From Bacteroidia bacterium (GTDB lineage: Bacteria; Bacteroidota; Bacteroidia; Bacteroidales; CAJPTX01): a stretch of 64,000 nucleotides of DNA. Positions 34,832-43,262 of the stretch are shown in pieces. The stretch covers positions 1 to 64,000 of the forward strand of contig CAJPTC010000003.1 of NCBI GenBank assembly GCA_905373475.1, in the 5' to 3' direction. The notes below the pieces were generated by a model that was given only the letters and a program-made list of their open reading frames with translations, was not told the origin of the DNA and made no database searches. The number at the start of each line of letters is the position of its first letter. Positions within the stretch are counted from its first letter, which is position 1. The position numbers and the translations under genes were made by a program.

Positions 34832-37513
34832 CTAAAATTTTACGCGGAGGGCGAGAAGCAGATGTCCTGGCATGCGGCGATATAACGTGCTTGAATACAT
34901 ATTGATGTCGGCAGTGCTTTGCCACCATTCGTTCTGGCGGAGGTGTAGAAGCTTCTTACCGCGCACTGACAAATCAAAATTCCCTATCTGATAGTTCATG
35001 GTTACATCAAAATCGTACATGTCGCGCAATAGTTTTTCCTCTTGTATGAAAGAATAGTAGCCTGCCAACATCGCATTGAACTTTTTCCAACGAAAGCGCA
35101 ATGAAGCACGCCCTGTTAGTTCTTCGTAGCTAGAGGTTAGGGCATCAGCTGCCGAGAGTTTGTTGTCGCTGCGTTCGTACTTGCCCTGTATACCAAAATT
35201 GAGAAGTGTGTGACGGAAGCGTGAGAAGAAGCCGATGTCTGCATTTACTAAATCGCTTGAAAGGCTCTCATCTCTTACAGTATTGCGTTTTACACTTTCG
35301 GAGGTAGAATGTACATGAGCGGCGATTTTGGCATCAATGGGAAGCGAACCTAGCCCCTTTGTTATATTTAACGAGCCATAGATACGGTATGACGAGCCGC
35401 CATCTATGTAGTGTAAGTAGGAAACCAGATCTTGCGTTCTTGTTATGCTCTGCGCTTTGTCGCCCTGTGTTGCGTATGCTGTGTACGCAAAAAGCATGAA
35501 GTTGTTGAAAAGGCTAACATAGCTATATTGCACATTGAATTCGTCTTGCTCTACGAAGGGTTTTTGCATGAGTGAAGGCGTGATATATTGTCGGTAACTA
35601 ATTACCCATGGAAGGCGCGAAAGTTGCTCGCTTTCGCTGAGCGTATGGGTTCGTTGTGCCGTAAAAGTGATGCTGTGGTAGGAGGTAAATTCCATCTTTA
35701 GCGAAGCCTTAGGCTCTAGATAGGCGAATGAGTTCGTGCGGAGTGTGTAAGGCGAGGTATGTAACTGGTAGTACGAAAAATAACTCCCGAGCGTGAAACG
35801 GAAGATACTCACATTTTTCATCAGACCGAGATAAGGGTGTAGTGTATGCAAAAGCAAGGTCTCACTCGCTTGCCCCAGATCAATTTCTTGTATAAGGCGT
35901 GTTGACTTCCCCTGATAAGCCAATTCGCCTGTAAGATATATTTGCCAAAACAGGGGGTAAATAGTGCCCACATAAGCTCGGTATTCTGTATTTAGCTTCT
36001 CGCGTCGCGGTTGTAATCTATGCCATGTTCCTTCAAATTCATAAGAGAAGGGGAGCATTGTTGCGCTACTTAGCAAGTTGTTTCTGTTGGCGTAGTTATT
36101 GAATGCAAACTTGGCGCCGAAAAAGAGTACTCCGCGTCCCAACAGCCACTGTGCCTCGAGGTCTTCTTTAACGTCATAAGTACGTCGTGTACTCGTACGT
36201 TGTGCATTGAGGGTACGACTGAGGTAGGCGTTCTTATAGTCCAGAATATTGTCAAGGTCGCTTACGGAAAATTTCGTATCGCTCTGTAGCGAAAATCGTC
36301 GGTTCGGCAGCCATTTGTTTGTAAGAGATTGTGAAATGAGCTGTATGTCCTTCTGTTCCGAACTTTGGTGATAGTTTGTAAACTTCCCCGATGGGTCAAA
36401 GAAACGCTGTATACTATTCTCGAGACCAAAAGCTCGGCTGCGGTTGTAGATAGTAGAACTCTTCAGTTTGTAATGCTTGGTAGGTTTAAGTGTTGCATTG
36501 ATATTGGCAAGCCCAGACGTACGTTTGTATTCATTGCTCGGAGGGTCTATGAGTTCACTCTCTTCGGGGGTGAGGCGCATCACATTATCTCCTTTCCCTG
36601 CGAGAAGAGATTCTACGTCTGCGATTTGCATGAAGTAGTCCTCAATAGAGAAAACGGGTTCGCCCGTATTGTTGCCGTTGAGCATTGCACTGACTGAGCC
36701 TTTGGGAAGGAGCGATAGTAACGAAGCTTTTCCTTCAAATTTATTGATGATGCCCCCAGCTCCCTCAGCCGATCCATTAAGGGTTAGTTTCTTTTCCGAC
36801 TTAAGGTTAAGAGCCGTCATCTTTTTGTCGCGAAACTGGGAAGCGATATCATCGTCAGCTTTATAGTTTTGTAGCAACTCTATGGAGTTGGCAAAATCGG
36901 GCGGCAAAGTGTTTATGGCAATTCCCGATGTGGCGTTCGAGAAGATATCTTCGTTGTTCACAAGTACTTTATCTACCTCTTTGCCTTGAAAATAGACCTT
37001 TCCATTCTTATCTACGTTCATGCCAGGCATTTGGTCAATCACTTCCCCAATACTGCGCTCGTCTCCCTGAGTATAACTCTTTGGGTTATAGACAATCGTA
37101 TCGCCTTTTTCGTACATGTCTGGAGCTTGAGCAATGATGACCACATCCTCCATCCCCACGTTCTCCTCTGGCAGGGTAACTGTAAGTGAGCTGGGGAAGT
37201 CGTGTTGTACAAAACGATGCAGATAGGGTACAAAACCCATAGAACGAATACTCAGCCACAATTCGGGACTAGTCTTCGCGATTTGCTTGATTACGAACTC
37301 TCCGCTGTTATTGGTAATGGCGTAGCGAATATTCTGCGTAAGAAGACTATCGGCAGCCACTACCACCGTTGCATAAGCTATAGGGTGTTGTTTTGGGTCA
37401 AGCACCTTGCCGCGCAACGACGCGGTTTGGGCAAAAACTACTGAAGGGAGTATAAGAAATGTGATAAGAGCAACAGCTAGCCGCTGTGAAAAGCAATGTC
37501 TGAAATTCTTCAT
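34832..37513 (-). CDS. TonB-receptor-like outer-membrane beta-barrel protein
   Basis: An 893-residue outer-membrane protein. It has a signal peptide (VALITFLILPSVVFA), a carboxypeptidase-regulatory-like domain at ~30-115 (SLRGKVLDPKQHPIAYATVVV), a plug-like domain (~130-240, with SIGEVIDQMPGMNVDKNGK and FQGKEVDKVLVNNEDIF), and a long beta-barrel ending in LLLALRVKF. This arrangement is typical of Bacteroidota outer-membrane receptors that often neighbour GLPGLI proteins. The ligand is unknown. It follows three GLPGLI genes in the same direction, but an intrinsic terminator lies in between, so it may be expressed less or from its own promoter. Confidence 0.85.
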   Translation of the reverse strand: MKNFRHCFSQRLAVALITFLILPSVVFAQTASLRGKVLDPKQHPIAYATVVVAADSLLTQNIRYAITNNSGEFVIKQIAKTSPELWLSIRSMGFVPYLHRFVQHDFPSSLTVTLPEENVGMEDVVIIAQAPDMYEKGDTIVYNPKSYTQGDERSIGEVIDQMPGMNVDKNGKVYFQGKEVDKVLVNNEDIFSNATSGIAINTLPPDFANSIELLQNYKADDDIASQFRDKKMTALNLKSEKKLTLNGSAEGAGGIINKFEGKASLLSLLPKGSVSAMLNGNNTGEPVFSIEDYFMQIADVESLLAGKGDNVMRLTPEESELIDPPSNEYKRTSGLANINATLKPTKHYKLKSSTIYNRSRAFGLENSIQRFFDPSGKFTNYHQSSEQKDIQLISQSLTNKWLPNRRFSLQSDTKFSVSDLDNILDYKNAYLSRTLNAQRTSTRRTYDVKEDLEAQWLLGRGVLFFGAKFAFNNYANRNNLLSSATMLPFSYEFEGTWHRLQPRREKLNTEYRAYVGTIYPLFWQIYLTGELAYQGKSTRLIQEIDLGQASETLLLHTLHPYLGLMKNVSIFRFTLGSYFSYYQLHTSPYTLRTNSFAYLEPKASLKMEFTSYHSITFTAQRTHTLSESEQLSRLPWVISYRQYITPSLMQKPFVEQDEFNVQYSYVSLFNNFMLFAYTAYATQGDKAQSITRTQDLVSYLHYIDGGSSYRIYGSLNITKGLGSLPIDAKIAAHVHSTSESVKRNTVRDESLSSDLVNADIGFFSRFRHTLLNFGIQGKYERSDNKLSAADALTSSYEELTGRASLRFRWKKFNAMLAGYYSFIQEEKLLRDMYDFDVTMNYQIGNFDLSVRGKKLLHLRQNEWWQSTADINMYSSTLYRRMPGHLLLALRVKF

Positions 37514-37536
37514 GGTCTCACAACAAAAATGGAAAT

Positions 37537-37564
37537 AAAAAAGCGAGGCAGTTGCCTACCCCGC
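37537..37564 (-). terminator. Terminator between GLPGLI gene A and the outer-membrane protein
   Basis: Minus strand GCGGGG (37559-37564) pairs with CCTCGC (37543-37548), followed by six T (37537-37542). Confidence 0.65.
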
Positions 37565-37571
37565 CTAAAGG

Positions 37572-38294
37572 CTACATTTTTATGACTTGTACGCCTGGTG
37601 TACCACTAGAGCCTAGCTCCTTTAGTTTCTTGTCTCTTAGCTTGTTGAACTCTTCGCGAGAGTATATTTTACCCTTTGGTGCAAGAATTTCTACCTTCTT
37701 GGCGAGGTACTCTACAGAGGACACTGTAATAGTCTGTAGAGAGTCTTCTATTTCAAGAATCAGCCCAGGTAAGCCATTGTAACCCGCTGGTCCTGCTTGG
37801 ACAGGAAGCTCTGTGCAATACCAAGCCACGGCATAACCTTTCGCAAGTTTTGCACTCGCCTTTTTGCAACGCTTCCCTGCAATAACCTTTTCTACATTCT
37901 CCAGCGTCCACTCGTACTGCTTTATCGAATCTTTCACCAGAAAAAGCTTATCCATAATCTTGAACAGGGCAATCTTCTCCTGTTTGCCAAAATCTATGTA
38001 CAAACTACCATTTTCGCTTTTTTCAGTGGGCTGAATCTGCTGTGTAGCATCAGAACCAGTTTTAGGAGTATAGCTATACAAATCTTTATCCAAGAAGAGC
38101 TCAAATTGCTGCCCCTTGCCCATTTGTGCTTCAAACGTTTGTTGCGCTAAGGCTCGAATATTCGGATCGGCGATCTGTTTGATGCTCTCGGGCATTTTCA
38201 TCGCTACATCGTAAGTAGCATGTAAGACCTTTGACTGTGCAAAAACGGCAAGTGTAGCAAACAAAAAGCAAGAAAAGAAAATGAACCGTTTCAT
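37572..38294 (-). CDS. GLPGLI family secreted protein (A)
   Basis: A 240-residue protein with a signal peptide (FIFFSCFLFATLAVFA) and the family-naming motif at GYNGLPGLILEIED (near residue 180). A Cys-Cys arrangement around it (GKRCKKASAKL and AWYCTELPV) is shared with the other two copies in the locus. The GLPGLI family is Bacteroidota-specific, exported and of unknown function; it is commonly encoded next to TonB-receptor-like proteins, as here. This copy is clearly diverged from the two nearly identical copies upstream. Confidence 0.88.
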   Translation of the reverse strand: MKRFIFFSCFLFATLAVFAQSKVLHATYDVAMKMPESIKQIADPNIRALAQQTFEAQMGKGQQFELFLDKDLYSYTPKTGSDATQQIQPTEKSENGSLYIDFGKQEKIALFKIMDKLFLVKDSIKQYEWTLENVEKVIAGKRCKKASAKLAKGYAVAWYCTELPVQAGPAGYNGLPGLILEIEDSLQTITVSSVEYLAKKVEILAPKGKIYSREEFNKLRDKKLKELGSSGTPGVQVIKM

Positions 38295-38392
38295 ACGCCT
38301 AAAATTTATGGTAACTCTTAATCAAATTGTCACAGCCAGATGTAAATCTACCAAGCATTAGTATCTAGATAAGTAGCGCCTTACATAAGGCG

Positions 38393-39146
38393 TTTAGTGC
38401 TTTATCTCCCATTCTGTATCCTCGTTCGTCTCGAGGAAACGTGTAAGAGCTTCCTCCATCATCTTCTCGTATTGTTCAGGGGTTACTATTTTGCCCTTCG
38501 GAGCTAAAAGAGATTGACTCTGCGAAATATATTCAACTTTAGTTGCCGTCGTAATCTTGCTATTTATCTCTGTTTCAAGTATAAGCCCAGGCAGTCCATA
38601 TAGCCCCTCAGGACCAAAGGGAACGGCAATCTCTTTGCAAAACCATGCTATGTAGGTCTCTGTGGTATCCTTATGTGTAATCCTTGTATCATTGTAGGTG
38701 GCAGGCTTCACAGCGACCGTAAGTGTCGCCTTTGTACATTTCTTGCCAAGTATTTCCTTGGTTTCCGTCCCAATCTTCCACTGTGGCGACGCGGTTAGCT
38801 CCTCCTTTATCACTAGCGGCTTATCCGTAAACGCCTTTTGTGTAAGCCTCTCTTTAGCCTCGAGATCCAGATAGATACTTTGCACGTTCCCAAGTTTAAA
38901 AGAATTTACCCCCTCAAGAGAAGAATTTCCCTTGGCTAGTAACGGCTCAACAGACTTATCTTCGACGATCGTGTAACTAGAGCGCGTCCCGCTTTGTAGA
39001 AGCGTGCTTGTTTCACGTTGCTCAGTATGCTTTTTCAACTCCTCTTCCAACTGTTTCTTTACCTCGTCAGAATAGCCACTCACCTCTATAGCAGCACTAA
39101 TTTTAGAAACAGAAGCATAGCTTACTCGCAAGGTGCGCTGCTGTGC
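38393..39146. repeat. 754-bp direct repeat, copy 1
   Basis: Nearly identical to 39623-40376 at a constant offset of 1230 bp, with about 14 differences by eye. It covers the mature part of GLPGLI gene B and its stop codon but not the signal peptide. Confidence 0.93.
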
Positions 39147-39203
39147 AGAAATGACTGTGCTACACATAAATAAGAAGACCAATAGAGTTAATCTTTTCAT
39201 CAT
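38394..39203 (-). CDS. GLPGLI family secreted protein (B), intact copy
   Basis: About 269 residues from ATG 39203, the start that places the signal peptide (MMKRLTLLVFLFMCSTVISA) first; a longer frame to 39251 is not needed. The motif GLYGLPGLILETE lies near residue 200, with KKCTKATL and WFCKEIAV holding the conserved Cys pair. The mature part is almost the same as gene C (four residue differences). It lies 51 nt after the small secreted protein gene and 99 nt before gene A. Function unknown; probably periplasmic or outer-membrane associated. Confidence 0.88.
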   Translation of the reverse strand: MMKRLTLLVFLFMCSTVISAQQRTLRVSYASVSKISAAIEVSGYSDEVKKQLEEELKKHTEQRETSTLLQSGTRSSYTIVEDKSVEPLLAKGNSSLEGVNSFKLGNVQSIYLDLEAKERLTQKAFTDKPLVIKEELTASPQWKIGTETKEILGKKCTKATLTVAVKPATYNDTRITHKDTTETYIAWFCKEIAVPFGPEGLYGLPGLILETEINSKITTATKVEYISQSQSLLAPKGKIVTPEQYEKMMEEALTRFLETNEDTEWEIKH

Positions 39204-39254
39204 TCCTAATAGTGAAAAATGCTGGAGAAAAAATCTCCAGCATTTGTACAAAAC

Positions 39255-39509
39255 TTACATGCAAGGTTCCCAATAATCTTCGTGTATTATATACACCGCA
39301 ATAACCTTGCCCGTCGTTGCATCTCGGATAACAACGATCCGAGCACGACGCCCTTTGTACTTGCATTGTATCTCTGCATTTGACAATTCTGGAGCTACAA
39401 CCGTTGTTTGTTCCAAAGTTTGTAGCGAGTTCTGACTTGCTCTTGCGTCAAGAACAAACAGCATAGTAGCCACTATAAGTGATACTACCATCAATAATCG
39501 TTTTACCAT
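39255..39509 (-). CDS. Small secreted protein of unknown function
   Basis: 84 residues from ATG 39509. The start is chosen because it gives a clean signal peptide (VKRLLMVVSLIVATMLFVLDARA). The mature part, ~58 residues, has two Cys (QCKYKGRR and the C-terminal EPCM) that could form a disulfide, and a GRRARIVVIRDATTGKVIAVYII beta-like stretch. No family recognised. It has its own promoter and 5' hairpin and sits exactly between the two 754-bp repeats. Confidence 0.65.
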   Translation of the reverse strand: MVKRLLMVVSLIVATMLFVLDARASQNSLQTLEQTTVVAPELSNAEIQCKYKGRRARIVVIRDATTGKVIAVYIIHEDYWEPCM

Positions 39510-39528
39510 GACAAAACAATTTTTATTT

Positions 39529-39553
39529 AGAGAAGGCGAATTTTGCCCTCTCT
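39529..39553 (-). promoter_or_regulatory. 5'-terminal leader hairpin of the small secreted protein gene
   Basis: AGAGAAGGC (39529-39537) pairs with GCCCTCTCT (39545-39553) in 9 bp with one G-U pair. The predicted transcript start is about 39555, so the RNA would begin with this stem. Confidence 0.5.
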
Positions 39554-39561
39554 TTCTGTTA

Positions 39562-39591
39562 CAAATATAACCAATTTTCTGAAATCGCAAA
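39562..39591 (-). promoter_or_regulatory. Promoter of the small secreted protein gene
   Basis: Minus strand -33 TTTG (39588-39591), 18-nt spacer, -7 TATATTTG (39562-39569). Confidence 0.7.
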
Positions 39592-39622
39592 ATGCAACGC
39601 CATTTAAGTTGCAAATAAAGTT

Positions 39623-40376
39623 TTTAGTGCTTTATCTCCCATTCCGTATCCTCGTTCGTCTCGAGGAAACGTGTAAGAGCTTCCTCCATCATCTTCTCGT
39701 ATTGTTCAGGGGTTACCATTTTGCCCTTCGGAGCTAAAAGAGATTGACTCTGTGAAATATACTCAACCTTAGTTGCCGTCGTAATCTTGCTATTTATCTC
39801 TGTTTCCAGTATTAGCCCAGGCAATCCATACAGCCCCTCAGAACCAAAGGGAACGGCAATCTCTTTGCAAAACCATGCTGTGTAGGTCTCTGTGGTATCC
39901 TTATGTGTAATCCTTGTGTCATTGTAGGTGGCAGGCTTTACAGCGACCGTAAGTGTCGCCTTTGTACATTTCTTGCCAAGTATTTCCTTGGTTTCCGTCC
40001 CAATCTTCCACTGTGGCGACGCGGTTAGCTCCTCCTTTATCACTAGCGGCTTATCCGTAAACGCCTTTTGTGTAAGCCTCTCTTTAGCCTCGAGATCCAG
40101 ATAGATACTTTGCACGTTCCCAAGTTTAAAAGAATTTACCCCCTCAAGAGAAGAATTTCCCTTGGCTAGTAACGGCTCAACAGACTTATCTTCGACGATC
40201 GTGTAACTAGAGCGCGTCCCGCTTTGTAGAAGCGTGCTTGTTTCACGTTGCTCAGTATGCTTTTTCAACTCCTCTTCCAACTGTTTCTTTACCTCGTCAG
40301 AATAGCCACTCACCTCTATAGTAGCACTAATTTTAGAAACAGAAGCATAGCTTACTCGCAAGGTGCGCTGCTGTGC
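39623..40376. repeat. 754-bp direct repeat, copy 2
   Basis: Partner of 38393-39146. About thirteen of the differences lie in the first 320 nt, and only one in the remaining ~430, which suggests partial gene conversion or selection on the N-terminal half. Confidence 0.93.
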
Positions 40377-40429
40377 TGCAACAACTACCACACACGAGAG
40401 CGCAAGAAGTAATAACCCAATCTCTTCAT
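39624..40429 (-). CDS. GLPGLI family protein (C), probably frameshifted in the signal peptide
   Basis: The mature region is a near copy of gene B. Its open frame runs back to 40541 with an N terminus (MCKRQFFVL...) unlike a signal peptide start. The ATG at 40429 reads MKRLG, matching MKRL of gene B, but is out of frame: it reaches a stop after 14 residues. Adding a single base at the GGG run (complement of 40416-40418) would give MKRLGLLLLALSCVVVVAA followed by the common QQRTLR, a perfect signal peptide. So this copy is a recent pseudogene, a phase-variable gene, or carries a sequence error. An in-frame TTG start (TTG-AAT-GCA) is a weaker alternative. A 22-bp palindrome overlaps the start. 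Confidence 0.7.
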
Positions 40430-40446
40430 TGAATGCATTCAATGAA
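40425..40446. promoter_or_regulatory. 22-bp perfect palindrome over the start of GLPGLI gene C
   Basis: Each half is TTCATTGAATG read from its own strand, with centre TGCA. It includes the ATG at 40427-40429 and lies just upstream of the point where the duplicated region begins. An operator or an RNA hairpin hiding the start codon is possible. Confidence 0.6.
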
Positions 40447-40616
40447 CTGTTTGTTATTTTCGCATCTAATTTAGCCAAATTCAACAAATTACCAATTACA
40501 ACTGTCTGGAGTTGCAAAACGAAAAATTGTCGTTTGCACACCTCTGTTAAGAATTCGCTTCTAACCCTAAGCGTTTGTGCGAAGCAAGAATTTGGGTAGT
40601 AGGTTACAAAGTGAAT

Positions 40617-41684
40617 TTATTGGGTGATCGCGGAGTAGTGTAGAGCCTTTGCCACTTTGTTAATCGAGCGTAGCGCATCAGATGAGAGTTCTAACCCCTG
40701 CTTCAAACGTTGTGTTCGTAAAAGATGCTCAGCCGCCCCAGGGATGCGAATACCTGGGGTTCCTTCGCGTCCGGGGGCGTTACGGAAAGTATCTATCCAT
40801 TCATCTACGGCTGCTCGGAACTCTGCTGCAGGACGAAAAGCATCTATACGCAATGCACCGAAAAAATGCCCCACTCCTTTTCCTACAGGGTTTGTTAAGA
40901 TAGGAAGGTAAGCGAATGGCGGAGGTACAAAAGGACCGAAGTTCGCACCACTAAAGAGCGCACTAAAAATATCAACCAGAGCACCAACACAAAACCCCTT
41001 GTGTCCGCCGTGTGCGACATCGCCGCCTAGAGGCAACATTGCGCCTCCGCGTTTAAGAGTCGCGGCATTGTTGGCAGGTTGCCCCATTGCGTCTTGTACG
41101 ATAGAATTGGGTAAAGGGTGAGGCAGTTTCTCTAGTTTCCCTTGTGAGAAGGGGACAGTGGAAAAATCGAATACTAGGTGAGGGTGTTTTTGGGCAGGGA
41201 AAGCCACCGATACGGGGTTTGTACCTAACATACGTGTTGTACCGTTAATGGCTGCTACCAGTGGCTCGGAATTGGTCATAGCCACCCCTACCATATCCTT
41301 TTCAATGGCGAGCATACTGTAGTATGCCGCTACGCCGAAATGGTTACTCCCTCGTACTGCCACCCATCCTGTTCCTGCTGTAGTCGCCTTCTCTATGGCT
41401 ATTTCCATTCCGCGTTTTGCCGCCAGAGGGCCGAGGGCTGCATCTGCTTCGAGTGTGGCAGTTGATGGGGTTTGGTAGAGTACGCGCATCTCAGGTTTTA
41501 GGTTGATACGCTTTGCACGAATCAGTTCGTAGTATCGTTCAACATACACGACACCATAGGCATCCAGACCGCGTAGTTCTGCCTCGAGAATAGACTGTGT
41601 AACCACCTGTGCATCGGCAAATGAGCACCCAATGTTCACGAAAAGCCCTGTGAGGTATTCTTGTAAATAGGAGACTGAAAGCAT
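40617..41684 (-). CDS. Malate/lactate/ureidoglycolate dehydrogenase (Ldh) family oxidoreductase
   Basis: A 355-residue NAD(P)-dependent dehydrogenase of the Ldh/YlbC/YiaK fold, from ATG 41684 (the longer frame starts at TTG 41708). Family phrases are LRGLDAYGVVYVERY (catalytic-region His replaced by Tyr/Asp context is not resolved by eye), VRGSNHFGVAAYYSM with the conserved SNHFG, MTNSEP, GTNPVSVAFP, and GGHKGFCVGALVDIFSALFSG. The substrate (malate, lactate, ureidoglycolate, 2,3-diketogulonate) cannot be told. It is isolated from other catabolic genes. Confidence 0.88.
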   Translation of the reverse strand: MLSVSYLQEYLTGLFVNIGCSFADAQVVTQSILEAELRGLDAYGVVYVERYYELIRAKRINLKPEMRVLYQTPSTATLEADAALGPLAAKRGMEIAIEKATTAGTGWVAVRGSNHFGVAAYYSMLAIEKDMVGVAMTNSEPLVAAINGTTRMLGTNPVSVAFPAQKHPHLVFDFSTVPFSQGKLEKLPHPLPNSIVQDAMGQPANNAATLKRGGAMLPLGGDVAHGGHKGFCVGALVDIFSALFSGANFGPFVPPPFAYLPILTNPVGKGVGHFFGALRIDAFRPAAEFRAAVDEWIDTFRNAPGREGTPGIRIPGAAEHLLRTQRLKQGLELSSDALRSINKVAKALHYSAITQ

Positions 41685-41741
41685 AATGCTAAGTTTCAGG
41701 AACAACAATAATTAAGCGAAGGTAGCGAGATTTGGGCTAAA

Positions 41742-41777
41742 AGAAGAAGCGCCCAGCAACTGCCGAGCGCTCCTTCT
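41742..41777 (-). terminator. Intrinsic terminator of the symporter gene
   Basis: Minus strand AGAAGGAGCGC (41767-41777) pairs over 11 bp with GCGCTTCTTCT (41742-41752) and is followed by TTTT. Confidence 0.8.
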
Positions 41778-41822
41778 CACACTTGTAAAAGTAGGTTGCT
41801 TAATTTTTGATAGATACTTGGA

Positions 41823-43184
41823 TTATAGAAGACCGTATATGAAAATTAAGATGATTGCCACAGGAGCAATAAATTGCAAAATAAAGCGGTAAACGTTGAG
41901 TATTGAATGTCCGATCTTGATAGTGCCTCCGTTAGAAAGCTGCTCGTATACCAACGCTTTTTTGAGCCTCCAGCCAACAAAGAGCGAGACAAAAAGTCCA
42001 CCAATTGGTAGGAAGAGTTTTGCCGTAATGAAGTCTAAGCGATCGAAGAACAGACTCGAGTATGAGCAGCCAAAGGCTAGTCCCATGAGCAAGATAGTCA
42101 CGATAATTGTTGCTACAGTACGAGATATCTTGAATTCTTCATGTATAAAGACGGTGACCACTTCCATAAGGCTAATCATAGAAGTAAGTGCTGCAATGCC
42201 GAGGAAGATGAAGAAGATCGAGGACCACAAAGAGGAGAAGGGGAGTTGTCTGAAAAGTTCGGGGATGGTCATAAATACGAGACCTGCGCCACCCTTCTCT
42301 AGCACTTCCTTTATTTCGTTAACTGGCAATGAAGAAAGAGCGAAAGCGGATGGGAAGATGGTAAGACCTGCGAGAATTGCCACAATCGAGTCTAGGATTG
42401 CGACTTGCGTGGCGGTCTTAATCAGGTGTGAATCTTTGCGGAAGTATGATCCGTAGGTGATCATGATGCCCATACCGAGCGAGAGCGAAAAAAATGCTTG
42501 TCCGATGGCATCTAGGAATATTGTTGGGCGCATGGTTGATAGGTCTGGTTTGAATAAGAACTCTACACCTGCTTGTGCGCCGTCCAAAGTGAGCGAACGT
42601 ATTGCTAGCCCAATGAGGAGTACAAACAAAAGTGGCATCATGAATTTGGCAGAGGTCTCAATCCCTTTTTTCACCCCAGAAATTACAAAAAATGCAGTCA
42701 GTAGAATGAAGATGGTCGCCATAATTCCTTGACGTAGCGGGTTGGCAAGGAAGCGGGAGAAATAATCGCCATAGCCATTGTCAGCGGGATTCACACTCAT
42801 GAGTGTGCCCGATACGGAATCTATGATGTATTCTAACGTCCAACCTCCTACAACGAAGTAGAAGCCCAAGATAAGAAACGAAGCTAGAACTCCCAGTCCT
42901 CCCACCAGTTGCCATCCTTCGCGTTTGGGAGCTAACTTAGAGAATGCGCCTGAGGCGTTGGCTTTTGCTGCACGCCCAATGATAAGCTCGGCTATCATGA
43001 GCGGAAGCCCGAACACCAGAATGCACGCAATGTATACGAGCAAGAAGAGTGCGCCGCCATCACTAGCTGTGACACTCGGGAAGCGCCAAATATTGCCCAA
43101 TCCTACTGCAGACCCTGCAGCTGCCGCTATAATCCCCAATTTTGAGGCGAATGTGGTACGAACCTTCTGTTTGTTTTCACTCAT
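41823..43184 (-). CDS. Sodium-dependent transporter, neurotransmitter:sodium symporter family
   Basis: A 453-residue inner-membrane protein with about 11-12 helices, of the NSS (LeuT-like) family that imports amino acids or related amines with Na+. The TM1 signature is clear (AAAGSAVGLGNIWRFPSV), as is the following GGALFLLVYIACILVFGLPLMIAEL-type TM2 region and the later FFSLSLGMGIMITYGSYF of TM6-7. Substrate unknown; in this family many bacterial members carry Trp, Tyr, Leu or Ala. It ends with a strong terminator. Confidence 0.93.
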   Translation of the reverse strand: MSENKQKVRTTFASKLGIIAAAAGSAVGLGNIWRFPSVTASDGGALFLLVYIACILVFGLPLMIAELIIGRAAKANASGAFSKLAPKREGWQLVGGLGVLASFLILGFYFVVGGWTLEYIIDSVSGTLMSVNPADNGYGDYFSRFLANPLRQGIMATIFILLTAFFVISGVKKGIETSAKFMMPLLFVLLIGLAIRSLTLDGAQAGVEFLFKPDLSTMRPTIFLDAIGQAFFSLSLGMGIMITYGSYFRKDSHLIKTATQVAILDSIVAILAGLTIFPSAFALSSLPVNEIKEVLEKGGAGLVFMTIPELFRQLPFSSLWSSIFFIFLGIAALTSMISLMEVVTVFIHEEFKISRTVATIIVTILLMGLAFGCSYSSLFFDRLDFITAKLFLPIGGLFVSLFVGWRLKKALVYEQLSNGGTIKIGHSILNVYRFILQFIAPVAIILIFIYGLL

Positions 43185-43262
43185 CTTATACCTAGATTTT
43201 TACTTTAAGTACTATCGAACTGGGTTTAACAATCTCTTGTTGTAGGTAGAGAATGTTCTTGT

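Noticed and set aside
40430..40541. Upstream extension of GLPGLI copy C to ATG 40541
   Set aside because: The extra residues give no signal peptide start, include no family similarity, and the frameshift explanation accounts for the sequence better.
41896..42732. Long plus-strand frames opposite the sodium symporter
   Set aside because: Shadows of a hydrophobic coding sequence; no start signals or family similarity.
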